The notes under the pieces: model-generated
Databases searched by the model: none
Told to the model about the DNA's origin: nothing
What the model saw: only the letters and a program-made list of their open reading frames with translations
Program-made: the position numbers and the translations under genes
Shown: piece by piece, positions 1-11,489 of the stretch
How the letters are laid out: every line of letters begins with the position of its first letter
Position numbering within the stretch: position 1 is the stretch's first letter
Assembly (NCBI RefSeq): GCF_019703515.2
Contig: NC_059362.1
Location: forward strand, 46,737,092-46,801,091
From: Myxocyprinus asiaticus
Taxonomy: Eukaryota; Chordata; Actinopteri; Cypriniformes; Catostomidae
DNA: 64,000 nt
Direction of reading: 5' to 3'

Positions 1-82
1 TATCTTTATTTAAATAATAGAATATTTGAGTATTCGTTGTTTATCAGCTTAAATATTAGAATACAAAATTATTGATGAATGC

Positions 83-342
83 CCAAAGATATTAATGAAA
101 TGTGACAGCTCTAGACTTTGTAAACAGTGAATAAAAATGTGTCCGCAGGCCACGGACAATGACTCTCATAGTATTGTAGTTGCAGCAAATTGAGGCTTAA
201 TGCCATTTTTATGCCATGTTGCTCATAACAGTTGTCAGTTGAGGGCGCTATTTTGCTACTGTTTTTGGCAACAGTTTCTGCTCATGTCGGTCTCAATAAA
301 GCTCATTTGGTATCTTTGGAGTGCAGGGTTTTGGAAAAAAGG
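83..342 (-). mobile_element. MITE-like element, copy 1 (truncated)
   Basis: It is the reverse complement of the element at 14285-14731 (shared GAGGGCGCTATTTTGC, GGCATTAAGCCTCAA, TGGTATCTT blocks). A SINE begins directly at its edge (343), with GGAAAAA on both sides of the SINE suggesting the SINE inserted into it. The rest of 1-82 is AT-rich with nothing recognised. Confidence 0.65.
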
Positions 343-758
343 GGGCGTGGGTAGCTCAGTGGTAAAAGACACTGGCTACCACCCCTGGAGTTCGCTAGCT
401 CGCTAGTTTGAATCCCAGGGCGTGCTGAGTGACTCCAGCCAGGTCTCCTAAGCAACCAAATTGGCCCAGTTGCTAGGGAGGGTAGAGTCACATGGGGTAA
501 TCTCCTCGTGGTCGCTATAATGTGGTTCGTTCTCTGTGGGGCGCATGGTGGATGGCGTGAAGCCTCCACATTCGCCATGTCTCCATGGCAACGCGCTCAA
601 CAAGCTACATGATAAGATGCACGGGTTGACGGTCTCAGACGCGGAGGCAACTGGGATTCAAACTCTGCCACCTGGATTGAGGCGAATCACTACGCGACCA
701 CAAGGACTTAAAAGTGCATTGGGAATTGGGCATTCCAAATTGGGTGAAAAAGTGGAAA
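343..758 (+). mobile_element. tRNA-derived SINE, copy 1
   Basis: It has a pol III A box (TAGCTCAGTGG) and a B-box-like GTTTGAATCCC near the left end. The family body follows (CCAGGTCTCCTAAGCAACC, TAGGGAGGGTAGAGTCACAT) with the 3' segment ATTGGGAATTGGGCATTCCA. It belongs to the eight-copy family in this window. Short proteins read from it are meaningless. Confidence 0.9.
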
Positions 759-2500
759 AATCCCAAATAAATAAATAGCTTAGTAAAAACAGCTTTAATT
801 AAAATGAACTAAAGCAACTTGATTTCATTGGGTTTAAATTGGTAAAATTTAAGTTTACTTAATCTATCTGAATTGGAACTACATGAATATTTTTGTGTTG
901 TTAATGTAGCATTGATGAAACTGGAGGCGATTTCCATTTCCAGCATGCTTCGCATGGGACAGTAATTGTTAAAATTAAGTGTTATTTCTAATGTTTTTGT
1001 GCTAGATGAATATAAAGGGGGATACTTCAGTTATGTTGGAGTTTAGGGGGATACCATTATGGTGAAGAGTGGAGCTTGAGCTAACGATGAGGACAGATAG
1101 ATGTCGCACATGAAATTGATTTGCTTACTTCATTGAGTAAATGCTGTGCTAACCATAACATAGTTACTAAACTACACTCTGTAGTGCTTCCAACCAGCAT
1201 GTATTTAGCATGCTAACATTTACTAGTTAGTACATAAAGAAATAAGAGATTTATTTGGGTTACATTGACATGTCTAATTATGTAGGGTTTACCCAATTCA
1301 ACTAAGTTCTATGTACACAATGTGTTTGTGTTGAGATTACATAGTAATTTTAAGTTAAGAAAACTCATTTCAAACATGTGGAACCACTGTCCATGATTGA
1401 ATCAAGTTCAGCCAAAGAGCTATTTGACTGTACATTAAACATGAAATAAAAACACTTAATAATGTAACATTTTAACTTAAGTACATTATGAACTTACAAT
1501 GAGCAAGATTAATAAATACTGTAAAAATGATTGTTCATTGTTAGTTTATAAACATGCATTATAAACTATTCCGACAAGTTCATTCAACAGCATTTGTGGC
1601 ATAATGTTGATTACCACAAAAATAGTTATATCCAATTTAAGAATTTTTGTTGCAATGATGACATAGTGCTGTGAACCCTAAAACGATGATTTGCAATCAC
1701 GTAAGTGCTTTTATAAAATTATAAGCTTCACATTTCTGCCTTTAAACCCTTCAAAAAAACTGGCCCCATTTTTTATTCCTTTAACTGAAGTTAACAAAAT
1801 ATAGAGGGCAAATTACTCAAAATTAAATAGGTATCAAAATGTCCCACTATAGAAAACATACAGTAGATATTGCATGTAAATATCCATCTGATAAATAAAC
1901 AAGCTGTGAAATGAAACAAGAGACAAAACTACTTATTTAAGATAATTTTAATCTTTATATATATATATAAATTCCTCTGTATTAGAAATACAACTGTTTC
2001 TATTTTGTGTAATTATTATTCTGAATCCATCATAAATCTTTAATTTACAATATTTACAAATTGTACTATAACCCGTTTCATCTGAAACAATATTAAAATA
2101 TAATGTTCAAAATATATTTAGTTCTGTTTTACAGCATTTCCAGAGAGTCCTTTTATAACTCCAAAAATTGTAAAGCCATTTTCTTCTAATTATTTAGTGC
2201 AAACATTTTTCTCCTTTTCACTTTTGAACAAAAGTACAATCGCAGCATCCAGCGCTGATGAAGGGAAGCGACACGCTGTACCTGAAACGCATCAGTGGCT
2301 TTGAACCTGTTTTTGTTCTAACGCAATTATGAAGGAAAGACAGTCAGTCGCAACACAATCAGTGCAAAACATCTCTGACTCTGTTTGTTCTGAGCTCAGA
2401 AATCAAGCGAGGAAATATGGAGATCCTGACAATTAAAACAATAAGTGGAAGAAATTGACTGAACTATGGAAGTTTTAAAAAACAAAACGAACAAAGAGGG
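759..2500. other. AT-rich gene-free flank with repeat fragments
   Basis: No exon was recognised. A fragment near 1480-1590 resembles the palindromic element of 54375-54650, and 1570-1790 contains CAGCATTTGTGGCATAATG, shared with 11050-11100, so it is a copy of another dispersed repeat. Confidence 0.6.
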
Positions 2501-2583
2501 ACTGAAGCTAATTACAGGAACTATTACTGAAAATACTGAACATAACATAGAACATCAGTTCAACTCGATATTCTTTATGGGTG

Positions 2584-2664
2584 AATCTCACAAAACCTGT
2601 CAAGAACATTTGATTTTGGGGTGAAATATGATCTGGACATGTTCTTGACAGGTTTTGTGAGATT
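2584..2664. repeat. Perfect inverted repeat (26-bp arms, 29-nt loop)
   Basis: The arm 2584-2609 (starts AATCTCACAAAACCTGTC) is exactly reverse-complementary to 2639-2664. A related loop sequence (GATTTTGGTATGAAATATGA) recurs at 5519-5538 in the wdr20 intron 2, so this is a dispersed fold-back repeat. Confidence 0.85.
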
Positions 2665-3221
2665 ACCCTTTTCCCCTGTGTACAGTAAATATGTCCCTCA
2701 AAGCAAACATGACAACACACATGACAGTGTTGATATAATGTGTCGGTTCTTCTCAGCTCAGGTCCGGTTCTGTGTGCTGAAGTCCAGTTAACAGCACAAA
2801 ACACAGTAGCTATACGACCGTCCCGCTCGGAGAGTTAGCCGTGTTTTGAGACTGCAACAAACCCTAAAAAAAGATTCAAATGATAGATTAGTGATACATT
2901 TAGACACATCAGTACTTTTTATTTTATTTATTTGAGAAAGCAAGTATTAACCTCGTGCGACCCTGCGTACACATGCGTGGACGTTGTATTTTAGCTTTGA
3001 TGTATGGAACGCATAATTTAATTTAATTTCAAGGAGACTCTGTGCTGTCAGTAAAGAGTTAAGCTTTCAACGTACTGAGTCATGTGACAAAACAACATGG
3101 TGCCGATCACAGCGGAGTTTGTGTTTGGGAGAAATGCCAACAAAACTACATCTGGTAAGAAACCTCATTACGTTTTTACATTGAAACCTGTTTGAGTCTC
3201 TAGTTTCATCCAATATGACTT

Positions 3222-3648
3222 ATTTTTTCTCCCCAATTTGGAACGCCCAATTCCCAATGCGCTCTAAGTCCTCGTGGTGGCGTAGTGACTCGCCTCAATC
3301 CGGGTGGCGGAGGACGAATCTCAATTGCCTCCGCATCCGAGACCATCAATCAGTGCATCTATCACATTGCTTGTTGAGCGCGTTACCACGGAGACTTAGC
3401 GCGTGTGGAGGCTTCACGCTATTCTCTGCGGCATCCACGCACAACTCACCACGCGCCCCACTGAGAGTGAGAGCCACATTATAGTGACCACGAGGAGGTT
3501 ACCCCATGTGACTCTACCCTCCCTAGCAACCGGGCCAATTGGTTGCTTAGGAGACCTGGGTGGAGTCACTCAGCACGCCCTGGATTCAAACTAGCGAACT
3601 CCAGGGGTGATAGTCAGTGTCTTTACTTGCTGAGCTACCCAAGCCCCC
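3222..3648 (-). mobile_element. tRNA-derived SINE, copy 2
   Basis: This is the full family body in reverse orientation, from CCAATTTGGAACGCCCAATT to the inverted A box GAGCTACCCAAGCCCCC. A T-run follows at 3659. It lies downstream of wdr20. Confidence 0.88.
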
Positions 3649-4086
3649 TGACATGCCATTTTTTTTTTTTTTTAATGCGATTTATCGCCAAACGCCAAGC
3701 TGATAAACACAATGTACACTAATGTGTACAATAGGTTTTCATTAGAAATCCTATATTTACTGTGTATTTTCACACTGAGAATAAATGGGTTCATACAAAG
3801 ACTGAAAAATGTTGCTTTCAGAGGCTTTATATGGAGTTAGGATGAAAATAAGGTGCATTTCTAACTGTTCTGAGACCAGTGCAGACAGACAGCACACTGG
3901 AGGTTAAGTCATTCACTAAATAGGGGGCAAGGGAGCATCCTATAGCTCACTATGCAGCCAAGTACATACTCTCAAAAGTTCAGTTTCAGGCTGCAGATGA
4001 TGTTTGGATCACTCAACATGTTTGGCAGACATGGGACAGTGATAATCAGTACACAGATTGTAATGTAAACTAATAATATAGTGTCA
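3649..4086. other. wdr20 3' flank / possible 3' UTR
   Basis: This is AT-rich sequence after the wdr20 stop codon. No clear further wdr20 exon was found and no other gene is recognised. Confidence 0.4.
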
Positions 4087-7000
4087 CTAAACTAAACTCA
4101 CCACTTTACCAGGTCGTGCCCATGTGCAAATGAAGCCCTCCTGACAGGCTGTGACCAGACAGTCCTCCAGGAAAATCAACACAGTGAGTCGCTCATGGGC
4201 GATTTTCTTACACACTAGTGGCTCTAGTAACGGCACTTCCTCCATGCGCGGACACTGGGACGTCCCTAGCGTCTTAGCAACGTCCGTTTTGGCCGTCCGC
4301 GTCCCAATCAACTGGTTTAGCTTGTCGCTGCTCTTGTTACTGATGTAGCTCATGCTGTGATTGCGTTTGTGGTCCTTTTCGGCATGTCGTTCCTTACGTG
4401 CTTCGTGTAGAGCTAACGTTGCGAATTTGCTAACGCCTGTGGCTATCAAAGTGCTGTCCATGATGCTGGTGGGCTTGTTGGGGCTACTGCCCCCTGCTGG
4501 TGAAGAGTGTGGCAAACTGTTTGAACGGGGTAAAGGGGGTGATAAGGAGTTCGAGGGGGCGCTACTGCCACTACTGCTTACGCTATTATTACCGTTAGTA
4601 CCGAGAGTGGTGGTATTGCCAACTGGGGCAGAAGTAGTAGTTGCGTTCATGACATTTGTGTGAGTTCTTGACAATGGAAGATGAGGAAACAGAACATCTT
4701 CGGTGAGGTCCCACAAGCAAAACTGGGTGTCTTGACCGACCGATCCAAACCGATATGTCACACTGACACCTCGCCCATCCGTAGAGTTCCGCTGGGAGAA
4801 ACTAGACTGGGCGCTATTCGTCCGCTTTCGACTTCCGTTGAATTGAACTTGTTCGTGGAATTCTTCGTCACTCCCACTGAACTCTGTGGGCGCTTCGCAG
4901 TCCTGGACGCTAGTAATGCAATGATCAAACGCCACGACGCTAACCCAAGACTTGTGCCCGCGACCGCGAGCAATAACCTTACAGTCCAAAAATGACCAAA
5001 CCGTCACAAGGTCGTCTTCTCCGCCGCTTACAATATATCGGCCGTCGGGGCTCCAGCACAGGCATAGAAGTCCACCGAAGTAGCTTTTCATGGTGCCGTG
5101 GAGTTCTGCGGAATCGAAACAAAACACTCTGAGGAAGCCGTCCTGACCGGCGCAAGCCAGAAACTTGCCGTCAGGGGAGAAGGCGAACTCGTTGACCGCG
5201 CCCTCGCAAACCGTCCAGCGGAGAAGAGGATTGCGAGCCGTTTTGCTCTTGCTGGTATGCACGGCGTAGTTTTCGCCTTGCTTTAGGAGCTGGTAATGAG
5301 GTGCTGTGGTTCCACAGGTGTGGTCCACGTTGTACAGGTACATGCTGCCGCTAGCGTGAGCCACCAAAAACAGATTCTCTGAGCCGGGGACCCACTTAAC
5401 ACACGTCACTGGCGTCTTGTCAATGAGCCTCTGTTAGAACACATACAAGAAAGAGACCGGAATAATGATTACAAAGAATTACAAACAGTAATGGGTAAAT
5501 TTAAAGTAAAATCTTTTGATTTTGGTATGAAATATGACCTGCACATGTTTTTGACAGATCCCCCCCCTCATGAGAGTAACATTTATCAACTTCAAAATCT
5601 GTTCACCCTTAAATCACATGATTACAATTTTTTTCTGCCATGTATTTTGTTAGTTACTCAGACACAATTTAAACCTAGTCCAGGTCACTGAAGGTTAAAT
5701 CTGTGTTGTGGAAACTCCCACAACACGTTTCAAACAAACAAAGGAAATACAAGGACTCACGTCTTCATTAAAGAGTTTGCTAGTTTCCTTTTTGATGGGG
5801 TCGATGAGTTGCACCTGCCCTGCAGAAAAGCCCACCAACAAGGAGACGCTCTCTGCAGTGGCCGTGAGGGGGTTCGAGTCATGACAGGTGGGCAGTGTGC
5901 CCTTATATATCCTCTTGTCTATGGGTTTACTCAAATCAGCAGCCTGAGCAAATAAAAAACAAGCAGCAATTAAACACCACCATATATTTACATGAGCCTT
6001 ACACTGTAAAAAAATCATTCTTGAGCAAACTACAGGATGTAGTAATTTCTAGTTCAGCCAACTATCAATTCGCAATATGACAACTTTCAGTATGTCACCA
6101 TTTCAATTACTTTTACATGAAGTTAACTGCAATCTTTACCTTTGAAGAGAGGTCCCTTAACACACAACGCTGACAATCAACAAACCTCATTAGGTTAAAA
6201 GATGAGCTCCTAACATCACCACACAACAACTGACTAAAGTAGCATAAATAAAATAAACTGAAAATAAGCCTATAACATTAACCGCATAATTTCTTCATGT
6301 TGCAATGCATGCAACTCGCAAATCAGCAACATTGTTTAACATTAAATTGTTAGTTCAGACAACTCTGTAAGGTTAGTTGGGGGAATACTGTTGGTCTAAC
6401 ATGTGTTTTTATGTAGATGCAAAGTAATTTTGTAAAATCTGTTCATCAAAAACCCCCATAAGCTGGATAAAATGCAGTTTTATCCATCCAGGTCTCCTAA
6501 GCAACCAAATTGGCCCGGTGGCTAGGGAGGGTAGAGTCACATGGGGTAACCTCCTCGTGGTCGCTATAATGTGGTTTGTTCTCGGTGGGGTGCGTGGTGA
6601 GTTGTGCGTGGATGCCATGGTGGATGGCGTGAAGCCTCCACACGCGCTATGACTCCGTGGCGACGCGCTCAAGTCATGTGATAAGATGCGCGGATTGACG
6701 GTCTCAGATGCAGAGGCAGCTGGGATTCGTCCTCCGCCACCCGGATTGAGGCGAGTCACTACGCCACCACGAGGACTTAGAGCGCATTGGGAATTGGACA
6801 TTCCAAATTTAAAAAAAAAAAAAAAAAAAAACCTGCTTAATATTGTGTAGGTCCCCCTTGTGCCACCAAAACAGCGCCAACCCGCATCTCAGAATAGCAT
6901 TCAGACACGCTATTCTTCTCACCACAATTGTACAGAGTGGTTATCTGAGTTACCGTAGACTTTGTCAGTTCAAACCAGTCTGGCCATTCTCTGTTGACCT

Positions 7001-7943
7001 CTCTCATCAACAAGGTGTTTCCGTCCACTGAACTGCCGCTCACTGGATGTTTTTTGTTTTTGGCACCATTCTGAGTAAATTCTGGGATTTTCACACACAA
7101 CAGTCTCTAGAAATACTCAAACCAGCCCGTCTGGCACCAACAATCATACCACACTCCAAATCACTGAGATCAAATTTTTTTCCCCATTCTGATGGTTGAT
7201 GTGAACATTAACTGAAGCTCCTGACCCGTATCTGCATGATTTTATGCACTGCACTGCTGCCACACGATTGGCTGATTAGATAATCGCATGGATGATTGTT
7301 GGTATGTAATGTAATGTAGTCCCTGGTGTGTTTCAGGCTTGTTTAGTGTTAAAAGTCTCATGTTATGCACCCAATCTTCTTTTTTTCTGATTTTTATTGG
7401 GATTTTGGTTGAAAATAAACTAAATCTGGGATTTTATTCATTTTAGACTCTGACATCTATGTCTGTGCCGACTAAGAAAATGTAGTAACATTCTATGAAT
7501 TGATTTTAATCGGTCGATTAATCGGTTATCGGCCTTTTACGCCACCTATGTTATTGAGTAATTTTGTAGTTGAGTACTCTCTAACACACACAAAAAATGA
7601 GTAATCGATTACTCAAATTAAAATGCAAGTTAAAAATATAAGGTATGAATCGTATGTGAAATTTACATTTTGTTTTATTCACAAACATAACCAAGAACGG
7701 TTCCCCCCAAAAAAGCTAACTTCAAAAAACTTTGCGTTTCTTTTGGGGAAAAAATTAAATAAACAATATGCAATAATGACTCAATTGTAACTGCGAGATT
7801 TGGTGAGAGATTCAGAGGGAACGTGCAGTATAATTCAGCGCAAATGCACAACAGAAAATCAATTTGCGATATTTGAGTAGTATTTTGAATCGTTGATTAG
7901 GGGGTGCTGAAAGAGTACTCGATTAGTCGGTACTTGTGCACAT

Positions 7944-7987
<44 letters not shown>

Positions 7988-9440
7988 TACATACAGGTGG
8001 ACCTATAGTGGATTTTGCAGATACCGATAACTAAGGTGGTCGAATAGGCCGATAACCGATTAATCGGTCAATAGTTTTAAAAATAAATTCACAGAAAATA
8101 AAAAATCGTAGTATTTCCATACTACGACGGGCACAGACAGAGGCTACAAGAGTCCAAAATAAACAAAATTCCAGATTCAGTCTGTTGTGCAACCAAATCC
8201 CAATAATAGCCAGAAACAATTAAGGACTTTTAACTATTAACAAGCCTGAAATACACTTTCTTATTTCAGGGACTCTTATTTTGAAATGACAGAGGATTGG
8301 CTTAGTTAGAATGCACTATATTTTAGTATTAACCAAGTTAAGCTTTTATAGCCTGTATTCACCAGGTGAGGTTTTTATTATTATTATTATTATTATTATT
8401 CACAATTATTCGCATGCTTGATTTATCTAATCAAAATAACGAAATATGCATTGAACGACAAAAATATGGATGAATATTATCAATGACGAAACATTTAGAT
8501 CCCCACAAGGTGTCAGTGATTGTTTTTATTTCAATTCTAGAGGCTGCTGTTACATTGTAGGAATAAAAAAATTAAAAAAAAACTATAAGCATAGATTTTT
8601 GCAGACAACCGATAGTCCCAAAAAAAGCAACTATCGGCACCGATTAATCGGTAAAATAAAATTACAATTAAATCTGTTTAAGTGAAAGTGTATAGGCTAT
8701 TTTAGGTGCTGTAAATGGTCACAATTTGATCATATTTTTGGAGTTCACTCAAGTAGACCTGCGGTGTGACGAACAATTTTTAAGTGTTAAAAAGTGCATA
8801 GCTCTAAACACAAAATCTAACACCAAAAACGGTGATGCACACTATACATGTTAAACTGCATTAACTTAGAAATATGTTGTCAACACACATTTTAATACTA
8901 ACAGGCTTTACAGCATAATGCAACAGGTTACCCACCCCAAACACCATGCATAATCCTAGATCTGCCCTAAATAACTGAATGCACATTGTATTTGGATTGC
9001 ATTTACATGCAACTTACGTTGTAAACATTATGTACACAAAGTGCCCAGTCTAACCCCCCTTAAAAGGTGACACAGTCCAAAGCCTCTGCCTGCTCAATGC
9101 ACACTGATTATTGCGCATGCACGTGACATCTTTATTTATGTAAACTCAATTAAAACTGATCAAACAGTTCCAGCAGCTGTCATGTCGTTACCTTCCTCAC
9201 GCCTTTATAAATGTAGAAGTAAAGCTCCCGGCCCACATTGAAACAGATTCTCTCGCCGTTCCCGGACTGGTCGTTCACGTTCACGAAGGAGACTTTCACC
9301 GGGTTCGAGCCCTGCGAGTTGAACGACACCCGGTTGGGCCGGCTGTATTCGGAGTTCGGCAGGAGTTTATAGACGCCCTCCCGTGTGGTGAATTGCGTTT
9401 TAATTTCGTTCGTCTCCTTCCCTCCTCCCTCCGTCGCCAT
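4087..9440 (-). CDS. wdr20: WD repeat-containing protein 20 (three coding exons)
   Basis: Coding exons on the minus strand are 9192-9440 (83 codons, starts MATEGGGKE), 5761-5943 (61 codons, AADLSKPIDKR...LFNED) and 4087-5430 (RLIDKTPVTCVKW... to stop). All junctions are GT-AG and phase 0, giving 591 aa; human WDR20 is about 570 aa. I recognise it by near-continuous similarity to vertebrate WDR20. WD40-type blades are visible around FAFSPDGKFLA, CWSPDGRYIVSGGEDDLVTVWSF and the FGSVGQDTQFCLWDLTED segment, interrupted by a Ser/Asn/Pro-rich loop (encoded about 4450-4690), with a last blade near HERLTVLIFLEDCLVTACQEGFICTWARPGK. In the family it is a beta-propeller that binds and activates USP12/USP46 together with WDR48/UAF1. 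The ATG at 9440 is chosen because the family N-terminus starts there. The C-terminus reads through a perfect GTGAGT donor (GKV|VSLV-stop), so a spliced isoform with a further exon below 4087 is possible; I could not identify one. Intron 1 (3.2 kb) is full of repeats. Confidence 0.95.
6486..6830 (+). mobile_element. tRNA-derived SINE, copy 3 (5' truncated)
   Basis: It starts inside the body at CCAGGTCTCCTAAGCAACC, lacking the tRNA-like head, runs to the family 3' end (GGGAATTGGACATTCCAAAT) and finishes with an A-run. It lies in wdr20 intron 1. Confidence 0.88.
6833..7290 (-). mobile_element. Internally deleted Tc1-like element
   Basis: On the minus strand a reading frame (6837-7100) fuses a Tc1 N-terminal-region motif (STVTQITTLYNCGEK) directly to a Tc1 C-terminal motif (VGAVLVAQGGPTQY-stop). 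The DDE catalytic core is missing, so this is a non-autonomous deletion derivative in wdr20 intron 1. The family is widespread in fish (from memory). Exact ends were not determined. Confidence 0.6.
7300..7550 (-). mobile_element. TIR element of the CCGATTAATCGG family, inverted copy
   Basis: It is the reverse complement of 7990-8240 (shared CGATTAATCGGTTATCGG, a TTGGGATTTTGGTTG block and ATCTGGGATTTTAT). It faces the other copy across a TA repeat. Confidence 0.65.
7945..7985. repeat. (TA)n microsatellite
   Basis: About 40 bases of alternating TA lie between two inverted copies of the same repeat in wdr20 intron 1. Confidence 0.9.
7990..8690 (+). mobile_element. TIR element of the CCGATTAATCGG family
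   Basis: It begins with CCTATAGTGGATTTTGCAGA and ends with the inverted ACTATCGGCACCGATTAATC motif at 8628-8650. It contains an (ATT)n tract at 8377-8400. Better preserved relatives lie at 22345-23245 and at 34805 onward. It is a non-autonomous DNA element; no transposase is visible. Confidence 0.7.
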
Positions 9441-9500
9441 CTTCGATATTAGTATTCATTCCGTTTTGTGCACGAGCATGCGCGCGAGCTTTCTACATAC
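9441..9500 (-). promoter_or_regulatory. wdr20 5' UTR / promoter start
   Basis: The wdr20 ATG lies in a CpG-containing stretch, and bases just upstream on the minus strand (toward 9500) are still GC-rich (GCGCGC near 9480) before the sequence becomes AT-rich. No TATA box is evident. The position is inferred from the start codon, not from a transcript. Confidence 0.35.
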
Positions 9501-9789
9501 TTCCATCGAAGAAACACAATAAAGCTTCTCATCTTTCTCATTTTTAGTGATTTTTTTTTCTCACAACATGATTTTTGGATAATTGTACAAGTACATGGAT
9601 TGTAAATAAATAAGGAAATAAATAATACGACTTTATAATGGCTTTTTTATCCCTTTAGCTGTGGTAATTTCACAAATTGTGAGTTTTAATATTTCCATAT
9701 TTTGCATATTTCCATCGAAGAAAATATAACGCATCACATTTCTCTTCGTTTTTGAGTTTTTCCTCCTTATGTGAGTAAAAGTAAACAAG

Positions 9790-9905
9790 CTTTAGACGGG
9801 ACTCTTGAAAACTGACGGCTAACGTCATTAATATTCATGACGCTTTAGACTGGACTCTTGAAAACTGACGGTCAACGTCACACAACGTCATTAATATTCA
9901 TGATG
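9790..9905. repeat. Local direct repeat upstream of wdr20
   Basis: GGACTCTTGAAAACTGACGG and CGTCATTAATATTCATGA each occur twice within 115 bp. It is an imperfect tandem duplication about 350 bp from the wdr20 start. Confidence 0.8.
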
Positions 9906-10212
9906 TAAACCACGCTAAACTGAAAGTAAATTTTTCTTTGACACAAAACGATGCATTATATTCATGTTGTTGCAACGTTTATGCCTTATTGTAACCCCGA
10001 ATACTATTCATGCTATATTTATAACAATTTTTAAGAGAGTAAAACGTACAGAATAATCTGTATTATGTCTTCGGTCACTTCTGGTTAAACTAAATAGATA
10101 AACTGCACACCTACAAAGCTTAATCTTCGATTAAAATAATGTACAATATGATTATAAAGCTCAAATATAACCCAGGCCAATGTTCCCTATAAGTATGTTG
10201 CACTGTGGACGG

Positions 10213-10638
10213 CAGTGTGGGGTAAGTTACTCTAAAAAGTAATTATTTACTAACTACTAATTACATCTACAGTGTAATTAGATTACTGTACTAATTACTT
10301 TCTAAAACCCTTATCAACCTCGACCAGATGAAAAAAACAAGGATAGACATGAAACTGTTCTTTTAATTCTTTCAAATAAAGCATATAAAATCAAATAAAT
10401 TATTCATGACCTGGCCAAAGAATTTAAGGGGGCGGAGTTAAATGAGAAAACATATATTTTAACATTAGACGCTAAATTTAGATTTAAAATTCTCTGTTGT
10501 TTTATATAGAATTGTTCTGTAGTCTTTGTAATTAAATTACTGAAAAATTAAGAGTAATCCCTTACTTTACATTTTTCAATGAAAAAGTAATTTAATTACA
10601 GTAATTAATTACTTAGTAATGCATTACACCCAACACTG
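10213..10638. mobile_element. hAT-like MITE with degenerate 8-bp target duplication
   Basis: The ends are inverted: left CAGTGTGGGGTAAGTTACTC, right ...TGCATTACACCCAACACTG. The flanks GTGGACGG and GTGAACGC match 6 of 8, consistent with the 8-bp duplication of hAT elements. At 426 bp without coding capacity it is non-autonomous. Confidence 0.8.
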
Positions 10639-11021
10639 GTGAACGCTGCATGTTTCTGTAAGTGAATGTGCTGGAAACATTACAACTTCCACTAGAAAGC
10701 CTCAATTGTTCCATGTACTTTTGAGAAACTCTTCCATGCTGGCACCAAAATACTATTTGGACATTTAAATCACACTTATCAATGTCAAATTTGCATTTGA
10801 TTCTAATTGCATTAGACAACAAAATATCAGAACAAGTGGCATCTGCAAACTAATGATGCTAGAGCTTTCCACAGAACTAATTTCACTTAAATTGGGCCTT
10901 ATTTATGAAACACGATCAGAACAAATGTGATTTTAGTGGATGTATGACGTTCACTGGTGTCCTAGCACAGGGCTTTTCAAGCTTTTTGATGCCAAGGACC
11001 CCCCAAATATGATGATCCCCT

Positions 11022-11400
11022 TAAAGGAATATTCCGGGTTTAATACAAGTTTAGGTCAATCGACAGCATTTGTGGCATAATGTTGATTATCACAAAAATT
11101 TAGTTCGACTCGTCCCTCCATTTCTTAAAAAAAAAAGCACAAATCTGTGTTACAGTGAAACACTTACAATGGAAGTGAATGGGGCCAGTTGTTGGAGGGT
11201 TTAAAGGGAAGTAATGTGAATAAAAGCACTTACAGTACTTTAATTCTTCTGTTAAAACTTATTTGATTTGATTCATTGATTGAATGATTATTTGAGCTGT
11301 AAAGTTATTTAAATCGTCATTTTAGGTTTTAAGAGTTAATGGCGTTATGCCATCATGGCAACAAAGATGTAAAATGGTATAAAACGTTTCACAGAAAAGG
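11022..11400 (+). repeat. Dispersed repeat, AAAGGAATATTCCGGGTTTA family
   Basis: It shares CAGCATTTGTGGCATAATG and the following segment with 1580-1620. It is a common fish interspersed repeat by memory. No coding potential was seen. Confidence 0.6.
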
Positions 11401-11489
11401 TTTGTTCTAAATTGTTTCAAAAATTCAATCAAAATGTAACATAAAACAAGGCAAACTGAGTAAACACAAAATACAGTTTTTAAATGATA

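Noticed and set aside
343..420. A tRNA gene suggested by A and B boxes
   Set aside because: The head continues into the SINE body and recurs in other family copies; the anticodon arm cannot be folded convincingly as a functional tRNA.
4151..4995. Plus-strand frames of 65-104 codons opposite wdr20
   Set aside because: They are shadows of the wdr20 coding exon on the other strand.
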